64,000 nucleotides of DNA. It comes from Alphaproteobacteria bacterium AO1-B (lineage in GTDB: Bacteria; Pseudomonadota; Alphaproteobacteria; Rhizobiales; Stappiaceae). This document shows, piece by piece, positions 17,392 through 24,445 of this stretch; the first letter of the stretch is position 1, and each line of letters begins with the position of its first letter. The notes beneath the pieces are model-generated. The model was not told the origin of the DNA and searched no databases. It was given only the letters and a program-made list of their open reading frames with translations. The translations under genes and the position numbers were made by a program. The stretch is taken from positions 620,001-684,000 of the forward strand of contig MLAX01000003.1 in NCBI GenBank assembly GCA_001890945.1, given 5' to 3'.

Positions 17392-17514
17392 TAGCGGAAA
17401 AACCGCTGAAGTGAAGCCGTCTGATGCAATGCAACGGATTTGCATTGCCTTCGCGGGGCGCAATCAACCGTTCATTTGGTCCTGAAGGTCTCAGGATCTG
17501 GGAACGGTTTTAAC

Positions 17515-17958
17515 TCAGGTCTTATCACCTGAGCGGGGTTTGGGCCTAGGCGTTGGCCCAATAACAGATTCCTGGATCTGAGTGGTTTCGGTCACACCAT
17601 TGGCAGTCTGTGCACCAGCGGTGCTGGTTTGATCAGAAGTCGGCTGGACGTTTGTGGATCCGGTGATCACAGTTTCGGACGGATCAGCGTCAGCGATTTG
17701 TGTGTCCAGATACTCATATACAATCCGGGCGCCGTCACGAGCGCGGCTGCCGATCGCTGTCAGAGCATTTCCGCCGGTTTCGCATGCCTGCGGATTGCGA
17801 TCACAAAATCCGCCAATATCAGACATGGTTGCCTGCGCGGCGATAAATGCCGAGACCGGATTGATTGGTTCTACTGGAGTGCTTTTGGTCTCAGACCCGA
17901 TCGGGATAAGGACCAAAACCAAAGTCAGCCAGAAGGCGGTTCTCAAGAGAAAGAACAT
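17515..17958 (-). CDS. DUF5330 domain protein, exported or membrane-anchored
   Basis: A 147-residue protein with an N-terminal hydrophobic segment (FLLRTAFWLTLVLVLIPIG) that is a signal anchor or signal peptide. The core has VSAFIAAQATMSDIGGFCDRN and PQACETGGNALTAIG, with two cysteines probably linked; this is the DUF5330 pattern found in Rhizobiales. The tail is Thr/Gln/Pro-rich and ends in PRPKPRSGDKT. The stop codon lies inside a small inverted repeat (CTCAGGT/ACCTGAG, 17514-17533). Function unknown. Confidence 0.75.
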   Translation of the reverse strand: MFFLLRTAFWLTLVLVLIPIGSETKSTPVEPINPVSAFIAAQATMSDIGGFCDRNPQACETGGNALTAIGSRARDGARIVYEYLDTQIADADPSETVITGSTNVQPTSDQTSTAGAQTANGVTETTQIQESVIGPTPRPKPRSGDKT

Positions 17959-18285
17959 TGCTGCTACCCATAGTTCTTTTCATGTCAGGTGCGCCGTTTT
18001 TGTTGGTGGCGCACTCGTTATGGGGTCGTTGTAGCACTGACTTCAGAACACCCGGTTGAGCTGACGGATCCAATTTTCATAAAATAAAACATGCATTTAA
18101 GTCGAATTTTCTGAGAATTTGATTCAAATTTGAATGAACTTCGAGCAACGGACTGAAAACAAAGAGAAAAGTGCATTTTTGAGAGAAAAGAGATTTATCC
18201 TTTAACGTTCCTTAAGCGGTGCGGGCGAAAATAACACCAACAGGTTGGCGAGGCCCGATTCTCGCGCGCGTATCGGTAGTGTATT
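17959..18285. other. 327-bp AT-rich divergent intergenic region
   Basis: No gene seen. Bases about 18070-18210 are clearly richer in A and T than the surroundings and include the perfect 14-base palindrome ATTCAAATTTGAAT at 18122-18135. The region lies between the divergent DUF5330 and membrane-PAS genes and should carry both promoters. AT-rich sites of this kind suit MucR/Ros-type regulators, but that is inference. Confidence 0.45.
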
Positions 18286-19407
18286 GTGAGTAACCATCTG
18301 AAATATCTGCAAAACGCCTGGACGACTTGGGCGAGCCGCATTGACGGGATGATTCACCCTGACGCTGTCTCGGATCCTTTGGCCGGGCCACTGCACAGAT
18401 CATTCCTGGTTGGCTGCTTTTTTTCTGGTGCGGTGGCACTTTTCGTGTTGCCGCTACATCTTGCCTTGGCGGGCGCACCGCACTCTGCAGCGGTATTGAT
18501 GCTGGCCTGGATGTTGGGCCAATGGCCATTGGCCTTGTACCTGTCCCGGTCCGGTAATCTGGAACGCGCCATAACCATTTCTTCGGCTCTGTTTGCGGTC
18601 TTCACAGGCGTGATTTGCGCAATGACCGGCGGAGGCCAGTCCTTTGCTGTCATCTGGTTGCTCATTCCCTGTGTTGAAGCTGCTTTTGCCGGTCAAAGAC
18701 GTACCGCGGTGATCACCACCGGGTTTTGCGCAGCGGTTTATGCCGGTTTGTTTTTCTTGCCGGTCCAAGGCTCCATTGGGTTCAGTTTGCCTGCAGCACT
18801 TGATCCCGTCGCGACGCTTGGCGCGATCCTTTACGCAGGACTGCTCGCCTGTCGTTTGATTTCGGACCGGAGCCGAACCAGGGTGCTGATCAAAAGTGCG
18901 ACCGAAGATTTCCAAACGATGGGGCAGGCGGTGTCGGGCGTTGTTTGCGAAGTGCAGTCGAATGGAGACATGCGTCTCCTTGGCGGTCCTGCACGCCGGC
19001 TTTTCGGGCCGGCATTTGCTTCCAGCGGCCCCGATTGGATCTTTACGCGGCTTCATGTCACTGACCGGCCCGTTTACCTGACCCGGCTTTCTGAAGCCCG
19101 GCATGATGGCCTTGCCTCCGAACTGGTTCTTCGGGTGCGCACGGTTCACGAACACATGGAAGAAAACGGCGCGCCGAACTTTACAGCGATGACGGTCAGA
19201 CTGATCCCGGCGCAGGCGTTTCGGGCAGGTGCACGTGACCAAACTGAAACGCAGCCGGTCCTTGTGGCGATTGATCCAGTGACATCAGAAACCGACGGCG
19301 GTGCACCGGTAGAGATCGCGGATAACGTTGAGCAATTGCCGGAGTCCATGCCAGAAGTATCCATTGAGAACATCCCAGCGCAGGCAGCACGAGCGAAATC
19401 GGCATAG
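18286..19407 (+). CDS. six-helix membrane protein with PAS-like domain, lacking a kinase domain
   Basis: A 373-residue protein. Residues about 35-200 hold six hydrophobic helices (FLVGCFFSGAVALFVLPLH through ATLGAILYAGLLACRLI). Residues about 205-330 resemble a PAS sensor domain. The C-terminal tail is acidic and low-complexity. The arrangement looks like the input half of a sensor histidine kinase, but no DHp or ATPase domain follows: the gene ends and the next starts seven bases later. GTG at 18286 is the furthest start; ribosome-binding evidence is weak. It probably forms an operon with the next two genes. It may act through protein contacts; function unknown. Confidence 0.65.
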   Translation: MSNHLKYLQNAWTTWASRIDGMIHPDAVSDPLAGPLHRSFLVGCFFSGAVALFVLPLHLALAGAPHSAAVLMLAWMLGQWPLALYLSRSGNLERAITISSALFAVFTGVICAMTGGGQSFAVIWLLIPCVEAAFAGQRRTAVITTGFCAAVYAGLFFLPVQGSIGFSLPAALDPVATLGAILYAGLLACRLISDRSRTRVLIKSATEDFQTMGQAVSGVVCEVQSNGDMRLLGGPARRLFGPAFASSGPDWIFTRLHVTDRPVYLTRLSEARHDGLASELVLRVRTVHEHMEENGAPNFTAMTVRLIPAQAFRAGARDQTETQPVLVAIDPVTSETDGGAPVEIADNVEQLPESMPEVSIENIPAQAARAKSA

Positions 19408-19414
19408 GCAGGGC

Positions 19415-20164
19415 ATGGCAAAACAAAAAAAACAAAACAAAAAGCCGGAGCCACCGGAAACCATGATGAGCCGGGCTGGCAATGTCGCCCGGGACAATCC
19501 TGTCGCTGCCGGCGGGACTGTTGTCATGGGCTTGACCGCCTGTTTGATCGTGGCGAATGCCCTCGGGCTGCAACCCGGCCGCCATCCAGCGCCTTACTAC
19601 ACAACGCGCGACTGGCCGGATACGGCGCCTGAGCCTCTGGCAGAGGCGGAGGGCGGTGTCACAGTTCAGGAAATCTCGACGCTCGTCCTCGATCTGCAGA
19701 ATTCCCTGCGGAAGGCGGGTCTTTATGAAGGCCCATTGGACGGGATCAATGGTCCCGCAACGGAACGTGCAATCCGCGCATTTGAACGCAAAGCTGGGCG
19801 AGTTGAGACCGGTGAAGCAAGCGAGAGCCTTCTTGCCTTGATCTGGCTTCATGGGACTGATCCGGCGGCACTCAACGCGCCACCAGTCCCCAGAGCTAAA
19901 CCGGTAACGTCTGGCACACAGCGGCAGAACACCCAGGAAGAGGCGGCAACCGGGGTCGATTCTGATCCACGTTTGAAGAAGATACAGCATGCGTTGTCGG
20001 AACTTGGCTACGGTCCGTTGACGGTAGATGGACTGATGGGCACCAATACGGCGGCTGCTTTGAAGCGGTTTGAACTCGATCGTGGATTGCCAATCACGGG
20101 GGAGGCCAATTCCCAAACGCTCGAACGTCTCGAAATGGTCAGCGGTCAACGCTTTGATGGATAG
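19415..20164 (+). CDS. peptidoglycan-binding domain protein with membrane anchor
   Basis: A 249-residue protein. After a very lysine-rich start (residues 1-10) comes one hydrophobic segment (VAAGGTVVMGLTACLIVANAL, about 30-50), so it is a type II membrane protein with a periplasmic body. Two PG_binding_1 domains follow: about 80-145 (LQNSLRKAGLYEGPLDGING) and about 180-245 (IQHALSELGYGPLTVDGLMG). ATG 19415 is preferred over upstream in-frame codons, because the latter lie inside the previous gene and lack a signal. An eight-A run at 19425-19432 is a slippery site. It likely tethers the envelope to, or senses, peptidoglycan. Confidence 0.83.
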   Translation: MAKQKKQNKKPEPPETMMSRAGNVARDNPVAAGGTVVMGLTACLIVANALGLQPGRHPAPYYTTRDWPDTAPEPLAEAEGGVTVQEISTLVLDLQNSLRKAGLYEGPLDGINGPATERAIRAFERKAGRVETGEASESLLALIWLHGTDPAALNAPPVPRAKPVTSGTQRQNTQEEAATGVDSDPRLKKIQHALSELGYGPLTVDGLMGTNTAAALKRFELDRGLPITGEANSQTLERLEMVSGQRFDG

Positions 20165-20211
20165 GCATTTTGCCTTTTCAGTAGCGTATGTGGTCAGTCA
20201 GGAAGGGTTGG

Positions 20212-20601
20212 ATGCGCGTTACGTCTGAGCTTTTCGTCAGTGCGCTGGTGCGCCGGATTTTTTCTGAAAATGGATTTGCAGCCGTCACCCGAAAGGGCAA
20301 TGCGGAAGCCGGAGCGATCTTGATTGTTCTCGATCGGCTCGACGGCACATTCGATTTGTATTCGCCAGCACCACAGTCGTTTTTCAATGATGATGCCGGA
20401 CAAGGCGACGGCGGCCGATTGTTTGAAAAGACGTTAGAGGCGGCCGCGCGAGAGGCTGTCGATAAACGGTTGGAAAGCGAAGCCCGGATGGATCCGGACT
20501 TCTGGGTCGTCGATATCGAGGCCGAGGCGGGAAACGTGCAATTGCCTACCGCGGAACCTGAGCAATCGCGGAACCCTGCCGATGACTTCTTCCGGCTCTA
20601 G
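20212..20601 (+). CDS. DUF1491 family protein
   Basis: About 129 residues, matching the DUF1491 family of alphaproteobacteria: MRVTSELFVSALVRRIF at the start, then KGNAEAGAILIVLDRLDGTFDLYSPAPQSFF. The end RMDPDFWVVDIE is also typical. The start at 20212 is supported by AGGAAG six bases upstream and by the family's usual N-terminus; a start at 20188 would add eight unsupported residues. It is the third gene of the PAS/PG-binding cluster and is convergent with the DUF2336 gene, 16 bases away. Biochemical role unknown. Confidence 0.83.
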   Translation: MRVTSELFVSALVRRIFSENGFAAVTRKGNAEAGAILIVLDRLDGTFDLYSPAPQSFFNDDAGQGDGGRLFEKTLEAAAREAVDKRLESEARMDPDFWVVDIEAEAGNVQLPTAEPEQSRNPADDFFRL

Positions 20602-20617
20602 ATCCGCTTAGCCCAAT

Positions 20618-21769
20618 TTAGCCGCCCCCCCGGCGCACACGCTGCGCGCTTGTCGTTCCGCTGCTGATACGGTGAGATCGGGCATCTCTGGACGGCCGGC
20701 TTGCGTCCTCGAATTGTCCAACGTGCCGCGGAGTTTTTTCTCCGGTGCCGTCGATTTCTGCCGAATTCGCAGAGGTGCCAAAAAGAGTCCAAGAACTGGT
20801 CAGCACATTTGCGGCACCTGTGCTGAGATTTCGATGCAGGAACAAGAGCTTCCGGATTTCTTCAACGGCTATGTGCTCACCTAGTAACCGAACAAGGATC
20901 GTTGTTGTCCTTGGCCGATCGAGGCCCAGGGATTTGAGAGCAATGACAAGTGCCTCGCCCTGGCCCTCCTGCAAAAGCATGTCACTGACCGAGCTTGGTA
21001 AACCCAGTCCTTGGCCAAGGCTATCGGTAAAGCGGTTTCGCTTTTGAAGCAGTGCAGCTTTCAAAAGTGCGCCATGAAGGCGGAGGCGGGCCGTGTCTAT
21101 TGCCGGAATGCTTGGATGCGCAGGGGCCTGTGCGAATCTGATCACGCTCATCGTTTCAGCTGCGGCGATCGCCTTTGCGCGCAAGGAGGCCGGCAAGACA
21201 AGAAACTGACCGATCAGATTTTCCGTATTCAACGCCTGACGCTTGGATAGCTCTTCACCAAGTTCGGCAATCAGGTCGGCTCGCTCGCTCAAACGCTCAT
21301 TCAGGTGTTGGTCCAGCGTAAGGTCTTTCCGGTCGATCAGCAGCCGAATGGTTTGAGCATCGGCCGTCTCACACAGTGCGGCCAGAATCGGGCGCGGTAG
21401 ATGGGATCGTCCGGCGAGCGCCTTGCGAGCAGCTTCGGACTCTCCTTTGGCGATCTCCACAAGCACGTCCACAGAAACCTTGCTGCTGTGCCGCAAAATG
21501 GGGAAGGCGGTAAGATCGTCTTTGTCTTTGGCTAGAAGGTCGATGAGCGCATCCGGTGCTTCCGGATAAGTCACCAGCATGTTGGCGATCTGGCGCCGGT
21601 CACGAACGGATGTCGCCGGTAACAAGTTTTTCGCCAGCTCCAGAAAAACACGTGTTTCTTCAGCGTTATGTCCGGTTCTGCCTGTGAAAAGTTCGACCGC
21701 GGAGAGCAAGATCCCGCTGTCCGATGGCTGAGAGGAGGGCTTTCTAATCGTTGAATTGAAGGTCTGCAC
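20618..21769 (-). CDS. DUF2336 domain protein
   Basis: A 383-residue, helix-rich, probably cytoplasmic protein of the DUF2336 family common in alphaproteobacteria. It has HEAT-like repeated units (LLPATSVRDRRQIANMLV, FPILRHSSKVSVDVLVEIA, LAGRSHLPRPILAALCETA). The C-terminal tail is basic and low-complexity. The start is GTG at 21767-21769 and has only weak upstream support. No catalytic motif is seen. The repeats suggest a protein-interaction scaffold; that is inference. Confidence 0.75.
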   Translation of the reverse strand: MQTFNSTIRKPSSQPSDSGILLSAVELFTGRTGHNAEETRVFLELAKNLLPATSVRDRRQIANMLVTYPEAPDALIDLLAKDKDDLTAFPILRHSSKVSVDVLVEIAKGESEAARKALAGRSHLPRPILAALCETADAQTIRLLIDRKDLTLDQHLNERLSERADLIAELGEELSKRQALNTENLIGQFLVLPASLRAKAIAAAETMSVIRFAQAPAHPSIPAIDTARLRLHGALLKAALLQKRNRFTDSLGQGLGLPSSVSDMLLQEGQGEALVIALKSLGLDRPRTTTILVRLLGEHIAVEEIRKLLFLHRNLSTGAANVLTSSWTLFGTSANSAEIDGTGEKTPRHVGQFEDASRPSRDARSHRISSGTTSAQRVRRGGG

Positions 21770-21987
21770 AGCTTGTTCGAACCGTTTTCTGGTGGGCAGC
21801 CCACCTGACTAAAAACACTAATTAACGGCGGATAACTCCACGACCGTTCCTTCAAGTTGGACCAAAACCGTTAGCATCTTGTTAACCTGAACGCCGTCTT
21901 AATTGAGTTGCAGGTAGTATTGCGTCGCCCGTTGATCGTTTCCGCTGCCCATCGCTCCAGCGGGAACCAGAACCGAAGGAGGAGACG

Positions 21988-22197
21988 ATGGGCACTTTGT
22001 TAGATTTCGCTTCCGCATCTCGCCCGACAGCGCGCGTTGACCCCCGTTCAACACCGCAACGTTCGACGAACCCGGAAGAGTTTGGGCAAGTTATCCTCTT
22101 CCCAGGTGTCCGTTACGAGCACCACGACCTTGATCTTGCCGCACGAATCGCGACCATCGGAAAAGCTGCTGGACCTGCTGGGTCCGACAAGGACTGA
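21988..22197 (+). CDS. small conserved-looking hypothetical protein (69 aa)
   Basis: A 69-residue protein with an excellent ribosome-binding site (AAGGAGGAG directly before the ATG). The N-terminus MGTLLDFASASRPTARV is basic, and the centre QVILFPGVRYEHHD looks like a conserved short motif seen in small Rhizobiales proteins. No signal peptide or membrane helix. The following gene begins 62 bases later on the same strand. I do not recognise a function. Confidence 0.65.
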   Translation: MGTLLDFASASRPTARVDPRSTPQRSTNPEEFGQVILFPGVRYEHHDLDLAARIATIGKAAGPAGSDKD

Positions 22198-22259
22198 CGG
22201 TTCGAGCCACTCCAGCTGCAGGTAACAAGCATTACGCATGCGGTCTGGAGAAACGCCCC

Positions 22260-23129
22260 ATGGGCACGAGCAACGCGGTTGGAAAAAGGCATGTGCATGC
22301 ACAAAGGAGCTGTCGCGCCTCTGTTTCCGTTCTTGCTCGGTCAGGCGTAACTGTTTCCATACTGGCCTTGGTTCTGGCCGGGTGTGTTCGGCCAACAAGC
22401 GATTTTGATCGCGCAAAGCCGTCGGTCATTCACGATAGCGTCATGCCGGCGATTGGCGAAGGCGCGGCGCGCATGCGCGAAGACCCTGTCTCCAAATTCA
22501 ATTACACAAACGATGAGAAGCTGCTGCGGGACCGTGGCTGGACACTGATCCGTCCGCCATGGACGAAAGACTGGATCGGCGGCACCATGGCCGAACTCGC
22601 CCGAACCCGTGTCATTCCCGAGACGGAAGGTCGTATCCCACCTGATCTTTATTACCACTACCTTCGGTCAGACAAATTCCGGTCTTCAGATGCAAGATTT
22701 GACAAGATTGCTTCTGATGCCAGCGGAGATGCGGATCTGGTGATGCCGTTTTGTGAGGTTGCTTTGAGGGTGCGCAAGGCCGACGATGAGCGCTTGCGTG
22801 TTCTTCAGAACAAACCGCTCACGACGGAAGAAATGTATGAAGGTGCAAAAGCCCGCGTTTGGGAAAACCGGGTCATGATCAAGTGGGTGGGACAGGCTCT
22901 GCGCTACCGCATCAAGGCCTACAAGAATGCTCTGGATGCCCTTGAGATCGAAACGCCGAGCCGGGACCGCCAGTGGAAGGTCAACACGGCGATCCGAGAG
23001 CTTGAAGGACAGGTGCTTCTGGCCGAGTCCGAATGCCAGACTGAAAACCGGTATGGCACTGAAGAGCCGGTTCGCCGCTCACGGATTTACAAGGGTTGGG
23101 GCAATGAGCGCCCGCCACCGCAAAAATAA
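22260..23129 (+). CDS. predicted lipoprotein of unknown function
   Basis: A 289-residue protein with a long basic N-region, a hydrophobic core and a lipobox LVLAGC (Cys42), so it should be a lipid-anchored periplasmic protein. The mature part is mostly helical and charged (for example LRVLQNKPLTTEEMYEGAKA and WVGQALRYRIKAYKNAL), with a conserved-looking Cys in VMPFCEVALRVRK and another in ESECQTENRYG. GGAG lies nine bases before the start. No family recognised with confidence. The helical tail may form a coiled coil. Confidence 0.7.
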   Translation: MGTSNAVGKRHVHAQRSCRASVSVLARSGVTVSILALVLAGCVRPTSDFDRAKPSVIHDSVMPAIGEGAARMREDPVSKFNYTNDEKLLRDRGWTLIRPPWTKDWIGGTMAELARTRVIPETEGRIPPDLYYHYLRSDKFRSSDARFDKIASDASGDADLVMPFCEVALRVRKADDERLRVLQNKPLTTEEMYEGAKARVWENRVMIKWVGQALRYRIKAYKNALDALEIETPSRDRQWKVNTAIRELEGQVLLAESECQTENRYGTEEPVRRSRIYKGWGNERPPPQK

Positions 23130-23201
23130 CGCGGCTTGGCCTGTATTGCCGGTAGCGTTCGCCGTCGACTGTGACTTTAGCTTTTGACCGCTACAATCAG
23201 A

Positions 23202-23762
23202 TCAACCGAGAACGTCGCAGCTTGCGATGCTCATGGCGTTTTCGATCGTTTCGGCTTGTGTGGGATGGGAAACGTAGGCGCGCAGAAGGGCAATTCCGCT
23301 GATCGGTTCTGTTTCAATGACAATCAGGTCTTCCAGGTTGGCTGGCGGGTTCTGGCGCAGGATGGACAGCTGTTCTGATGTGATCAGAAGCATGGAGAGC
23401 CTGTCAGCGCCGGCCGTGCGGTTATTGAGGCTGTAGACCGTCTCGCCAGCCTGATTGAACACTCCGATAGACCAGAAAGATGCTGGAATTCCAGCATCGA
23501 AAAAGACCGGGCCGGCCGATAGCTGGAACCGGCAAATCGCATGTTTCATGGCCGGATCAAGACCGGGCAGGGCTTCTTCCCCGGGTCTGACATCCGGCAA
23601 TAGGTTGAACTGCCTGTCAGGGCCGTACGTCAGGGCGTCATCATAAGCGCTGTGCTGCACATTCCGCGGGATGGTGAGCACAACAAGGATATGAATGACC
23701 GCGGCGAGGCAAAGCACAGCCAGCGCACCGGCAGTCAGGGTAAAGCGGGGCGACAGGGTCAT
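23202..23762 (-). CDS. DUF1254-type envelope protein
   Basis: A 186-residue protein with one N-terminal membrane helix (LAVLCLAAVIHILVVLTI) and an extracytoplasmic domain of the DUF1254 type (DPAMKHAICRFQLSAGPVFF, SFWSIGVFNQAGETVYSLNNR). In many bacteria DUF1254 and DUF1214 are parts of one protein; here they are two coupled genes with a four-base overlap. It is last in the PBP1A operon. Function unknown; the context suggests an envelope role. Confidence 0.78.
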   Translation of the reverse strand: MTLSPRFTLTAGALAVLCLAAVIHILVVLTIPRNVQHSAYDDALTYGPDRQFNLLPDVRPGEEALPGLDPAMKHAICRFQLSAGPVFFDAGIPASFWSIGVFNQAGETVYSLNNRTAGADRLSMLLITSEQLSILRQNPPANLEDLIVIETEPISGIALLRAYVSHPTQAETIENAMSIASCDVLG

Positions 23763-24445
23763 GGGCAGCTGATCCTGTCGATGTCCGGAACGCTCACACC
23801 GTCGAGTGCTGCCCCTGTCGTGACCGGGGCATCATAGAGCCGCAGGACGAAACGAAGCCCGCTGCCCGGTGCTTGGTTGGTGGGCAGGGGGAGCCAGTTG
23901 CCCGATTTGATCTGTGCACTTGCGGTGATTTCAAACGAGCCATCGCCGCGCCGCAAAAGGTTCTGGCTGTCCAGGTGATTGCGTCCTGGCATCGTTTGCT
24001 GAAGCCGGCCATGTCCGTCAACAGCCGTGAGGGTCCAAAGCCGGGCTGTCGGGGTGCGGCCGGCAATGCGGTAGCTGCAGGCCGGGTCGAGCGCTTGTCC
24101 GCTGCTGTCTGTGCGGGCTGTCAGTGACAAGCCTTCCCCGGAAGCGAGCGGGATGTAGCCGCCACGGGTGTAAATGGCGACGGAATAGGGGTCGGCCTCC
24201 GGGGTACCCGCTGTGGGATACGCTTTCCACGCACCGACCGAAATTGAATCAAGCGGTTCTTCGCGTTCGATCAGAATGTAAGCCGAACTGACCCCGATCA
24301 GTGCGCTGAGAATGATAATTGAGGTGAGAAAGACCAGGGTTCTGAGCGGGTGCGGCCGCTCTGGTCGAATGGCGCGCGGAAGTGCTTCCTTGTGCCAGCC
24401 GCTTTCAACATGGCCTGAAGCGTGTCGCATGGTCTGCTGCTTCAT
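23759..24445 (-). CDS. DUF1214-type envelope protein
   Basis: A 228-residue protein with an N-terminal helix (LVFLTSIIILSALIGVSSAYIL, about residues 37-58) and an extracytoplasmic beta-rich domain matching DUF1214: DPYSVAIYTRGGYIPLASGEG, CSYRIAGRTPTARLWTLTAVD, NWLPLPTNQAPGSGLRFVLRL. It starts with ATGA overlap at the PBP1A stop and ends with ATGA overlap at the DUF1254 start, so it is translationally coupled to both. The ligand of the DUF1214 fold is unknown. Confidence 0.8.
   Translation of the reverse strand: MKQQTMRHASGHVESGWHKEALPRAIRPERPHPLRTLVFLTSIIILSALIGVSSAYILIEREEPLDSISVGAWKAYPTAGTPEADPYSVAIYTRGGYIPLASGEGLSLTARTDSSGQALDPACSYRIAGRTPTARLWTLTAVDGHGRLQQTMPGRNHLDSQNLLRRGDGSFEITASAQIKSGNWLPLPTNQAPGSGLRFVLRLYDAPVTTGAALDGVSVPDIDRISCP

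Noticed and set aside
19196..20149. 317-codon minus-strand frame opposite the PG-binding gene
   Set aside because: It overlaps two well-supported plus-strand genes and has no family features.
23202..24445. A frameshifted single DUF1214-DUF1254 gene
   Set aside because: Each part has its own membrane helix and start codon in a clean ATGA overlap, so two intact genes are more likely.
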